From Acorus gramineus (lineage: Eukaryota; Streptophyta; Magnoliopsida; Acorales; Acoraceae), in assembly GCA_030737835.1 (NCBI GenBank), contig CM060847.1, forward strand, positions 14,395,101 through 14,459,100: 64,000 bases of DNA, written 5' to 3'. The position numbers and the translations under genes were made by a program. The notes under the pieces are model-generated. The model was not told where the DNA came from. It searched no databases and worked only from the letters and a program-made list of their open reading frames with translations. This document shows positions 38,085-48,800 of this stretch, one piece after another (positions within the stretch are counted from its first letter, which is position 1; each line of letters begins with the position of its first letter).

Positions 38085-38229
38085 CTCTCTCTCTCTCTCT
38101 TCCCCGACTCGCCCCCTCTTCCTATAACCGCAGCGTCGACGCCTGCTCCGTCGCTCCTTCGGTCGTCGCCGTCCCTTCCTCCTCTCCGTTCATCACTCAC
38201 CACGAGCAACAGTGGTCTCCGCACTCCGG
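38085..38229 (+). other. Probable 5' UTR exon of the 41.2 kb gene
   Basis: A (CT)n tract is followed by a GC-rich, CpG-rich stretch with no long frame, ending CTCCGG|gtatga, a good donor. Such (CT)n plus GC leaders mark plant gene starts. The next plus-strand coding exon is at 41213, immediately after an acceptor (cacccag), so a ~3 kb leader intron is inferred. Direct proof needs transcripts. Confidence 0.5.
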
Positions 38230-38527
38230 GTATGAATTGGGTCTTCAAAATTGTTTTGGATGATCGAATCTGATCTTTTTTTGGTTTTTCATGTGTTTTG
38301 GTTCTTTATGGGTGTGTGCTTGAAAGATTGGATACTTGACTACTTGAGGCGAGTTTCTGTGGGTGTTTATGTTTTTGGCTTCAAATTCTTAAAGAGTTAC
38401 ATAGTCTGACTGTTTGAGGAGCCAATTAAAGACAATCAAGTCAATAACTTCAAAAAAAGCCATAAAAGAAACATTAAAAATAAACAAATTATAGTTGAAA
38501 CCAAGTGATACAATAATAAACATTGTA

Positions 38528-38543
38528 GGGGGGGGGGGGGGGG
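38528..38543 (+). repeat. Poly-G tract, 16 bases
   Basis: Preceded by 'cattgta', exactly as the 16-G tract at 24541-24556 is; the sequences diverge after 'gat'. Confidence 0.9.
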
Positions 38544-39724
38544 ATCTCAACATGATGGAATTGCAGTGAATGTTGTAGAAAGTGCCAAGCGCTAGTCGGG
38601 TGGTTGGTGACTGACTAGTGATTAATCGGTGAGACGGGACTCGTCGGGGATTATCAATCACCTTTTAAATTGTAAATATTATACATATACATATTTTTTA
38701 TATGTATATTGTAGTTTAAAAAATTTATTGGAAAATAACAACAAAGTAATATCAAAACAAAGTGGATAGTATAAGCATGTTCGGGATAGCTTACAAAAAT
38801 TAATTGATAGATATAATATATAAGACAACTTAATAGCTTATTAGTCAACTAGGGATTAATGAAAAAGACGGCTAGGCGCTAATCGTTGCGAACTGGTCCC
38901 GCTTGGCCTAGGCGGGGGATTAATAGACGCCTAGAAGGGATTTTTAGAACATTGATTGTAGTATATATTTCTTTTTGTTTGCAATTACGTGTAGGATCTC
39001 CATTCATTCATTGCCTTGCCTCTATTAGTCTGTTGAACTAAATTATTTGTGTATGTATTAACGCATACATACATAATTTTTTTAGCATAAATAACATCAT
39101 TAGATGTATTCTTCTGTGGATGTTGAACTGTTGAAGGATCAATTTCAAGACATGTAAATTTTATTTTTGAGGTTTTTTTAATGGATTACTTAACTTGTGA
39201 TGAAGACATGAAGTTGGTAGATTTTGTTGAAGGTGGACAAGCTATGATTATGGACTCATTCCATTTTTTTCCTGTATATAAAATAGTTGATATCTAATAG
39301 TTCACAAACAAATTAAAAAAAAAAAAAAACTATGTTTGTAAACATAAATTTATTTGATGCCATATTGGGTAGCTTTGATAAAATTGCAACAACTCATTGT
39401 GTAGTAAATTCCTTTATCAGCTCAAGTTTGGTCATGTTCAACAATGATGAACTATCTGATTTTATTATCACCAGAAACAGGCACTCCTGATGGAAAACCC
39501 ACACAAGCATGTGTTGGCAAACACAGGTCAATTCGAGATAAATGTATTTGAAGAATTGAATGGTTTAATTCATCCATCCTCAGTTGGTTTTTACGATTCC
39601 TTAAATATTTAAATAGATTTATTATTTTAATTTTTTCTCCATTGATGTTATCCCTGCCTCTTCAAGAATTAATTTGTGCTCCACATTCCTAATTCTTGTT
39701 TTCAATTGAAGTTTAGGTCAAATC

Positions 39725-40000
39725 GTGAGCAAACTGAAAATGATTGATTCATTCTTTAAAGAGAATTGCTCCAACTCAAAAACTAATACACTTCTTGCCT
39801 CTGACGATCCACCTTTAATTATTGAAAATCCTATATTTAAACATCCGAGAATTGAAGATGTAACTGATAATCCTCTTCTAATTATAGAACTTGACCAAGC
39901 ATCTTCGCCAGGTCAAGAGTTTCCTGGGAGGCAAGACAACCAGGCTGTTAATATCCGTCAACACCTTTGTGATATCTCCTTCACAGCTACATTACCTTAA
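39725..40000 (+). mobile_element. Possible hAT transposase N-terminal fragment
   Basis: 91-residue frame starting MSKLKMIDSFFKENCSNSKT with later PRIEDV. A short start of the form 'K.IDSFFKR...' and a Ser/Asp-rich stretch is typical of the N-terminus of plant hAT-type (zinc finger MYM/TTF-like) transposase-derived proteins. The BED/TTF finger and catalytic regions are missing here. It lies in the inferred leader intron. Recognition is weak. Confidence 0.35.
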
Positions 40001-41212
40001 CCACCGCACATTAGAATCATATTAAATCAATCAGGATCATTTTTTGGGGGGTTCCACTGACAAATCCGTGTCAAGTTTGTTTGGTAATTTGATAGATACA
40101 AAACTCTCTTGAGCCTAATACAGGAGTCATGACGACAAATGATATATGTTTCGGGGCAAGATGGGTGCATATGGAATTGATTGTTATTCTGAACATCTGA
40201 GGCTAAATATAACCAGCTGATTTTTGTACCAATCGCCATTAAAATACCAGAGATTATATTTACCACGTAATTTTTTTCTTTTTCTAAACAACAATTTTAT
40301 CATAAAAACGAATGAAATGAACTTACTTCAACTCCACATTATAAGACCTGTACAAATGATCAGTCACAGTTTAAAATAGCTGGATCTCTTCTTTATCGAC
40401 CAGAAATTGAAACTCTAATTATTTTAGATAGATAGATGTGCCCTGCATTTTAGGAGTGGATTGATGGAGTACTGGATCACTTGCCTTCTGCGTGGTCGCC
40501 TCTAAACTGTGACTGATTTTAATATGGTCGCCTTTTTCCTTAACTTTCACATCATTTAAATGGTGTACTCTCACCATTCATTCGTTTATTCACATTTTAA
40601 TATTGTATATAAAATTTCATTACCTTGTGTTGACTCCATTGATTGATCAGATCATGGAAGGTCATCCAGCTTTTACTTGTCCGGCTGATGATTCGGATGA
40701 GCCACTTTCTTGGTCTATTTTTTTCATGTGGTGCTTTATCTGCTAGAACTCTTGCTCATGGTCAAAAAATTTCTTGAGTATGGCATAATTTTCAGCATAC
40801 TGACAATATCAGGAAAGATAAAGACAGTATTCATGATATGTCTTTTGAAATTCATCTTTAGGAGCTGCTCTTTAAAACCTTGCGAGCCCTTTTTTTTTTT
40901 TGAAACAACTGTTAAAAATTTGTGGGATATTGCTTGTCGGTCTTGTTCCAAATTGATCTACATTCAACGTAGTGTTATTGTTACCAGCTTCATAAATTGG
41001 GGAAAAATTGAGTTTGGCCTAAGAACAATTGCCTCCAAAGTTCTGTAGCTACCGTTACAGTGCAACCTCCCAATTTGCTGATCGGTGATCATAGTATCAC
41101 ATTGAAGAAATAGTATGATGACACCAATACACTTTCATAACTGATAATATAGTTTTTCTTTGACATGGTTCCGGATTTTAATGTTGTAGTTTTTGACACA
41201 GTGTCACCCAGG

Positions 41213-41582
41213 ATGGCGTCATCCCAGAATACCAAGCCTGAAACCCAACCTGCACCAGTTGCTGGCGCAGCCATGACATCCTGCCGGAAGAAGAAGTCAG
41301 AGAGTGCCAGTTTCATTGAAGATCTGAAGGATCATGCAGATGAGTTTTTTAATTCTTCTTGGGATGAACATAAAACCTGCTTCCAAAAGACTGTCAACAA
41401 GGTGAGTAAATTCCCTTTAGAACCCACTTCAAGCTCTTGAGCAATTCTTTAATTTATCAACATTGTTTCCTGCATTTCAGATGTTCGCGTCGCTGAAGAA
41501 TGTCACAGAGAAGAGCTCGGTGACTGCAGGCCCTAAGGAAGTGGAGAGTGCTCTTCCCCTTCAAACCACTGTTTCTAAGTAG
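41213..41582 (+). CDS. Small conserved plant protein of unknown function
   Basis: Two coding exons, 41213-41401 and 41481-41582, with a GT-AG intron (donor AAG|gtgagt, acceptor tttcag). The product is 96 residues. The N-terminus MASSQNTKPETQPAPVAG is disordered. The core carries CRKKKSESASFIEDLKDH and then ADEFFNSSWDEHKTCF, a predicted amphipathic helix, and the C-terminus has KEVESALPLQTTVSK. I recognise the SFLEDLKDH.DEF...DEHKTCF block as a short conserved plant protein without known function. No signal peptide or membrane segment. The ATG sits one base after a good acceptor (cacccag|g), implying an upstream leader exon (38085-38229). AATAAA follows at 41677. Confidence 0.75.
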
Positions 41583-41676
41583 GGACAGGACAGGATGATC
41601 CCTGCCTGTCTTACATTTAGTTTTATAAGTTTCTTTGTCAAGCCTGCTGTAACACCTTGGCCCTCATGTTTTATGT

Positions 41677-41682
41677 AATAAA
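41677..41682 (+). terminator. Polyadenylation signal AATAAA
   Basis: AATAAA 95 bases after the stop of the small unknown protein, in a T-rich 3' UTR. Confidence 0.55.
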
Positions 41683-42189
41683 ACTCATAGATCATAATGG
41701 CTAAAGAATAACTGGGAACATTGACCCCCCTTGTTTGTTGGATATATTGCTAGCGGGTTGGTTGTTTTTCTATGGGAAAAATGATACACAGCCCACGCGC
41801 AGCTATGTCTTGCAGTTCACACCGTTGTTCATTATTTGAAAAATTACATGCATTCCCATTAACGTACATACGGTTACACAAAGAAATATATACATTGAAA
41901 TATAATATTGTATTTTTGAAAAAAATAAAAATATTTATAACCTCAAAGCTCATATATTGTAATAATGTAACATATACTATATATATTATAGTGTATGAGG
42001 TTGTAAAATTTAATGTTCTTTTTGTATGGATAGATTTTTAATTTTATTTTTTTAAAAGTATGTATTTTTGAAATTTATTTTCAAGGATGGACTTTAAATT
42101 CTAAATTTTTAGAAGTGTGTTATTTTATTGTCGTGTCTCAAAAAATAGATTAATAAAAAGATAAAGAAGAGAACCATTGTATACATAAT

Positions 42190-43600
42190 ATCAAAAAGTG
42201 GATCTCACTTAATCAAAATATATATTTTTTTTTAAAGCGCCACATCTCCTGTAATTTTACAGTGGATCAAAAGGTTAGAAAAATGAAAAGAAAAAATAGT
42301 GGACTAGCTAATTTCTCAGTGCTCATGACACAATGGTTTAAGATTTATATGTGTTAGGGTAGATTTTGAGTTTAAGTTTTCGCATTGACTTACCCAACTG
42401 TTGGTGATTATTTGAAAGAATTTTTCGTAAGATCAAAACAAACATGTAAATGTAGCATTTTCAATTTAATCGTAAAATTAACCACGGGATCTCTTTGATA
42501 CTGAGAAAAAAAAAAATTAATCACTCCGTAGATTTTTGTTTTTAATATATATCCTTTATGACATGACATGACATGAGTTGACTTCTTCACATATTTGAGT
42601 TAGTAAAATGATACAACCATCCGTAGATTTTTGTTTTTAATATACATTTTTTAAAAGTAAAAATATAGGATAATTTACAAAAAAACACTCCTAAAACGAA
42701 CATCAGCACAAATAGTCCATCTCCCCGAATATTAGCCAAAAAAAAAAAAAAAAAAAAAGCCCTATGACCTATCAACACTGCTACATCAACACTGATTATT
42801 TTATTTTTATTTTTTAAAGAATGTGTAATATATAAATCATGCATTTTTATAAAAGGGATGCGTGATTATATATTATGCCTCTATCTATATCTCGTTTTTT
42901 TTTTAAAAAAAGAGACGTGATTATCACACATTCTTTAACATAATAAAAAAAAAACTCGGTGAGCGCTGACATAATAGTGTTGACAAGATCCGGCTTTTTT
43001 TTTTTTTTGTCAATGTTGAGTGGGCAGGAATAAAGTTGCTAATATTGATTTTAGAGGGGTCATTTTTACAAATTGCCCAAAAATACAGTTTTCAGTGGAT
43101 CCAATTTTGGGAGAGAGCTTGCCCATTCATTCATGCCTTGCTCCATCCAAGCTCCAGCCATGTGAGGTCGTCATATTTGGTGAGTCTCAATAAAATACTA
43201 ATAATACTTGGTAATAATAATAGAGCTAGAGAACCATTGTTGGCTTTCGATACATGCATTTGGTTTTTTTTTTTTCTTTTTTCATAATTATGGATTCAGT
43301 GCTCTCTGGTCTCCTCCTGTTTTTAGGGTTTGCATTTCTCGTTGTGCCTCTTCTGAGTTGAGGGGAGGAAAGCTGAGATCCGGTGCTTACATACTCAGGT
43401 AGGTGCAGATGTACCCAAATTCTTGTGTAATTTAAGCTTGATTTTTGAAAATCTGATAACTGATTAGATTTTTTTCCCCATGATTAATGGCAATATTTGA
43501 TTTTTTTTTTCATAATTAGCTTAGCATCTGAGAGTGGGGGAAGTGTAAATTTTGTATTTATGTGTCCCGATGGCTCTGTTTTTCTTTTTCTATTTTAAAC
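42190..43600 (+). repeat. NLR 5' module, copy 1 (with leader exon to 43398)
   Basis: The block 'gagagagcttgcccattcat...', 'gtgaggtcgtc', 'tttggtgagtctcaataaaatact', 'gaaccattgtt', 'agctgagatccggtgct' and 'actcag|gtaggtgcagat' recurs at 58215-58735, 59635-60150 and, more diverged, 61735-62230. It ends in a good splice donor at 43399. The next acceptor before the NLR start is at 45884 (atcatgcag). I read it as the non-coding first exon and promoter of the NLR gene. Part of the proximal DNA (42195-42700) also matches the copies but is interrupted. Confidence 0.6.
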
Positions 43601-43709
43601 ATGTTTGTCATGGTACTCCTGAAGAAAAACTTTCTACAACTTTTTGTAACTCTCTTACTATTTTTTGTTGAGAAAGTCGTTTAACTTTCTTACTTCTTTA
43701 ACTCTCTTA

Positions 43710-44372
43710 GAGCATCTACAAGAGGCCACTTTTTTTTTTGCTTCTTCAACTAATTAGAGGAGTGAGAGTCTACCATTTCATGTTTTTTTCTTTATGTTTG
43801 TCTTTGTCATTTTGATCTCTATTCTCCCCCCTTTTAGAGTTTGTAATTCGAATTCAGAAATGGAATGGGGTAGCAAACATCTACCTTTCTTTCAAAAAAA
43901 AAAAAAAACTAATTAGAGGAGTGAAGGAGAAAAAACATCTCAAGGGCCTCCTCAACACTCAACAAATTGGATGGAGGAGCTTGGAACCTCAACAAATGGG
44001 GGAGGCATGTGGGAGCTCCCATATGTGGGGTCCACATAAAAAAATAAAAATAATATTTTCTCTCATACAATGAGTCCCACATAAAATTAATTAATTTAAA
44101 TTAAATATAATTAATAATTAATATACCCTTAAAAAATATAATGTTTAAAATAATAATATTTTCTCTGATATGGTGGGTCCCCATGCTCCCACATTAAATT
44201 TTAAATATAATTAATTTGAATTTTAAAAAAATATACTAATAAAATATAATTGTAAGAGCCATTTAGGGAGTATGGTTGGAGTGGACACATTAATCAAGAC
44301 TCCTTAACTAGGTATATGTGCCATGCTCCACCAAATGAAGGAGGCATTGGTGGAGCATGGTTGGAGATGCTC
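43710..44372. mobile_element. Tourist-like MITE in the NLR leader intron
   Basis: Begins GAGCATCTACAAGAGG and ends CATGGTTGGAGATGCTC (GAGCATCTCCAACCATG inverted). It is flanked by TTA on both sides (43707-43709, 44373-44375). 663 bp including a nested retroposon. Internally GC-poor with 'ggaggagcttggaacctc' words; non-coding. Confidence 0.7.
43766..43906 (+). mobile_element. SINE-like retroposon nested in the MITE
   Basis: AACTAATTAGAGGAGTGA is present at 43748-43765 and again at 43907-43924. The 141 bases between end in a 14- to 15-A tail after 'cctttctttc'. An 18-bp target duplication plus poly-A marks LINE-mediated retroposition. Family unknown; no pol III boxes were confidently seen. Confidence 0.75.
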
Positions 44373-44499
44373 TTACCATAGGTTCTTGATCTACATGGGC
44401 CATTATATTTTTTATTTTATTTTTCTAAAAAAAAAATTCTTACTTTTTATATGGGATCTCTTATAATCCTTTCTTTATTTTGTCATCCCTTTTCTTTAA

Positions 44500-45480
44500 A
44501 TAAAATTAAGGCATGATGCCTACTGTTCAATTTCAAATAAAAAAGTTCTTACTTTTATGTGTAAATATAGAGAATGCCCTTATTTTGTTTTGGAAAATTG
44601 TAGGAATTTTTGCGTATAACACATTTGATAAAATCCAATTTTATCAAAATGCTCTTTTTAATCCAATGTCCAATATCAACTTGGAACTATGTATCGCACT
44701 GCCTGGGTCTTTGTCCAAAAAAATAAAAAATAAATCTAGCACTCTAAAATAATTTTACTCTACATGTGTTGGACAGGTCATTTCTATGGGTGTCTAATAT
44801 GGCTAGTCCAAGACTCTTGAGTGCCTCATCTTCCCTGTGAAGGTCGGTCACCCATGCCCGTATTTATTCACTCTGCTTTGGCTTTCTGTACTCTCTGTTG
44901 TTCACTTTTGAGCTGTTGGGAGAGACATTGCGACCAAATTCATACTTGGGTATTCTCTAATACTCCAAATACGTGCACTTTATGCTGTTCAATTGTAGTT
45001 TATTGTCTGGTTTTCCTTTCACATATTCACATATAGCAATCCATCTAGCTTCACTGAATTTATGTGGGACCATCACTTACTATGTTTGCCTTCCATTAAG
45101 GAACTGAGGACAAGTTTTATAGTGGAATAGAAAACAATGGAATAGTTAAACAAATATTATATATCAGAGTTATATTTCTGGCAAAGAAATATATCCAATT
45201 CTTTGTCAGGGTATATTATGATTGATTATATAATGGAAAAAGGAAATATAGTTTAAGATCAATTAAACCACCGCCAATTTGAAAATTTGTTGAAATTTTC
45301 ATAAACACCTTTTCATTTGCGGACTTTGAAAGCAAATGCTATGACTATAAAGTGACTAAAGATTAAAAAAAAATGATTTCAGAACAGTGAGACTTTTTCA
45401 TGTATCCTTTTCATTTATTTTGACATTTTTACTTCATTTATACTATCAAAGTGGTTTTGCATTAATGTTAAATGACAACA
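44500..45480 (+). repeat. NLR leader-intron block, copy 1
   Basis: Similar in order to 60217-61475: 'ttttggaaaattgtaggaattttt', 'catttgataaaatccaattttatc', 'gactcttgagtgcctcatcttccctgtgaaggtcggtcaccca', 'actctgctttggctttctgtact', 'gagagacattgcgaccaaattc' and 'tctggcaaagaaatatatcca'. A third partial copy is at 62930-63125. In copy 1 the NLR start follows about 400 bases later; in the others no NLR frame follows. Confidence 0.75.
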
Positions 45481-45892
45481 TATTTAAAACAATGGAGATC
45501 TAAATTGAAGGGGTATTTTGAGAGACAGAAAAAAACTAATACATGTTCATTAATTTCAGACTGATTATTGTGTTGTAGAAAGTGCTATTCCAGATTAAAA
45601 TTGAATGGCATGTGAATTCTTATCAGTACCCAATATTATAACTGTATCTGTCCAAATTACATTGTCTACAAATAACAAAGCAGTTTTATTACTTTAAATG
45701 CATTTTCTTGAACGTGCTTGGTGGTTTACATAATTCTATATCTCTGAATTTTTTGTCGGTTGGAAAACATTAATCAAGCATTTCTGCGCTTCTTACTGCA
45801 TGCTATAACTTAACTGCCAATACATGTATGATCCATTAATTCTATTTTTTTCTTCGCTATGCATTATCTGTGTTTATCATGCAGAAGGCTCC

Positions 45893-48800
45893 ATGACGTC
45901 TCTCATCACGGATTTCGTGACGGAGATCATCGTCAAAGAATTATGGGAGCCCATGAAACGTCATGTGGGTTACTTCGTTTGTTGTGAGAAATATGTTCAT
46001 GGGCTTAGCAACCGTGTCAAGGACTTGGAGCCAATTAAGAAGGACAGACAGACGATCAAAAATCAAGCCAGAAGCAGAGGAGAAGAACCGTCGAATGAAC
46101 TAGAGGACTGGCTAAAAAAAGTTGAAGAAGTTGAAGCCGATGCCAACATAATTGCTGATAAAATTGGAGAGCACAAGGGTTGCTTCACTTGTCTTTCTTA
46201 CTTGGGCTCACGTTACAGTCTGGGCAAGGAAGCAACAAATAAGAAAGCCAAGGTTGATGAGCTCATGCGAAAGAAATTGGAAAACATGTGTTTGCCTGTG
46301 CCTATTCCAAGCTTTGAATTCTTGCCCATCGGAGATTTTCGTGTCTTCGAGTCCACAAAATCTGCAGTTAACAAAGTAGTGCACGCGTTGGGCAATGATG
46401 AGATCCACATGATTGGAGTTTATGGAACGGGGGGTGTTGGAAAGACAACTCTATCGAAAGAGGTCATGAGGCATGCAAAGATAAACAATATGTTCGACGA
46501 GGTTGTCATGGTGACAGTTTCTCAAAATCCAAGCATGGAAAGCATTCAAGAAAAAATGGCACAGGGCCTGGGTATCAATTGCAATCAAAAGAACAGTACA
46601 ATAGATAGACTAATACATGGTCGAATAATAGATTTGAACAAGCTTCTCATAGTCTTTGACGATATTTGGGAAACATTAGACTTAGCAGAAGTGGGAATAC
46701 CTCAAGATAGTAAGCATTGTAAGATCCTTTTAACATCACGCAGTTTAGAAATATGCAATGCCATGAGAGTCCAACAAAAAATATCATTGGAAGTCCTGTC
46801 ACCAGAAGATTCATGGGAACTATTCAAAGAAAATTCTGGAGCGGCTGAATCTTGTGTTGCACGGAATGTTGCTTCTGAATGCGGAGGCTTACCTTTGGCT
46901 ATTGTGACTGTTGGAAGGGCTTTGTTTGGAAAATCTCAGGATGATTGGGAGTTTGTGTTGGGTCGATTAAGGGCTGCTGTTCCTGATAGCATTCTGGGAT
47001 TGGAAAACGTGTATAACCAGCTGAAGGTGAGTTATGATATGTTAAGAAGCGAAGAAGCCAAATTATGCTTCTTGCTCTGTAGCATGTTTAAGGAAGATGC
47101 TGAAATTGATGTGGAAGATTTGACTATGTATGCGATGGGGGAGAGGTTTTTGAAAGATGTCCACACTGTTCAAGAGGCGAGGAAGTGTGTGAAATTCTTG
47201 GTTAACAAACTCAAGGCTTCATGCTTGTTGTTGGAAGGAAAAAATGAAGGGTTAGTTAAAATGCATGATGTTGTTAGAGATGTGGCTATATACATTGCAT
47301 CAAATAAGAAAGAAGGTTGTTTATCCATATTTTGTTCAGGTAATCAATGTTGGAATGAATCGGAAAGCCTGAAAGAATGCAGGAGACTTTCTATATTGGG
47401 AAATTATAATGATACCATCCTTCCAGAGCAACCGCCTGAATGTTCACAAATCCAGACCCTGGTATTAGAAGAAATTAAAAATATTCCTGATAATTTTTTT
47501 GAGAAGATGACATCACTTAGAGTGTTACATCTAAGAAATATCAGAATGTTAAGTCTGCCAGCATCCATGAGTCACCTGATGAATCTAAGAACACTGCTTA
47601 TAGATTATTGTTATGAATTGAATGATATATTCATTCTTGGAGGCCAGAAAAACCTTGAGGTGCTTCGCTTAGTAACAACAGCACTGAACGAGTTGCCAGA
47701 GAGCATTGGAAAGTTGATCAATTTGAAGTATTTAGCTCCACTGTATCCTCGAGGTTGGATAGAACATATTAGAATACCGCCAAAAGTGATATCAAACATG
47801 TCCCAGCTAGAAGAATTCCACATGGACCGTTGTGTGACACCATGGGAAGTGACAGGAGGGGCACCTGGGAAAAGTTCTCCTCTAGATGAGATCCTTGTCT
47901 TGACGAAATTGGTAGCTTTAACGATCCGTCTGGGTGATACAGAATGTCTTGACGCCACACGACATATGGAATTCAAAGGAAACCTAGAAAGATTTTCAAT
48001 CCATGTCAGCAAAAATACTTCTTTACCTCTAAAATTTTTGAGAAGTATGCTGCTTGAATTGTGGGGTTTGCATCTCCCGGGATGGAGTATCATGTTACTG
48101 GGGAAAACAGATGCCCTGTCTCTAAAAGGGTCAGTTTGCTCCCATTTGGATGTCACAGGTTGTGGTGGTGGTAGTGGTTTTGAATGTTTGAAGTATCTCG
48201 ACTTAGAGAGTTGTGATGAAATGGAATTTGTCATCCATGGATCAGTTGTCCCGGGGGTTATTTTATTCCCTAATCTGGAAAAGTTGTTTTTAACTTCCAT
48301 GAAGAAATTGACAGGCTTGTGCAGAGGGCCGCTTCCCCTTGGCTCTCTGGAGAGGCTGAGGGTCCTAGAAGCTGATGAATGTCCCAATTTAAATATCGAA
48401 CCAATTCTGCATATGGAGTTTCTCATCCATAGCAGCACAAGTGAAGCAGGTGTCCACAACATTATACTGCCTGACTTGCAAAAGTTGATTCTGAGTTGCA
48501 TGGAGAAATTGATAGGCATATGCAGCGGTCCACTTCTTCCTGGTTCTCTCCAAAAACTGAGGGCCTTAAATATCTATTCTTGCCCTAAGTTTAATATCAA
48601 TGGAGTTATACATATAGCCGATAATATGGAAGAACTTGATATCAGTGGGGAGAATTCTATGAGAGAGTTATTCAGCAACAATGATTGCATGGTAACCGGT
48701 GAAATTTGGGTTGGTGAATATTGCGGCCACGCTTTACTACCTAGTCTGAAGACGTTGCACCTCTATCACTTGCATGAGTTGGTGTGCATTTGGAAGAGGG

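Noticed and set aside
40710..41048. 112-residue plus-strand frame upstream of the small unknown gene
   Set aside because: Composition is hydrophobic/AT-driven, with no family features or consistent splice sites; treated as intron.
42310..42425. 'gacacaatggtttaagat' as a SINE A-box
   Set aside because: The B-box counterpart ('gagtttaagttttcgc') is too degenerate and no poly-A tail or target duplication was found.
45824..45892. Upstream in-frame ATG adding 23 hydrophobic residues to the NLR
   Set aside because: It lies before a good splice acceptor (atcatgcag at 45876-45884), and NLRs of this class start with the coiled coil. The second ATG gives a normal N-terminus.
47611..48519. 302-residue minus-strand frame
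   Set aside because: Lies wholly inside the NLR coding exon on the opposite strand with no family features; shadow of the real gene.
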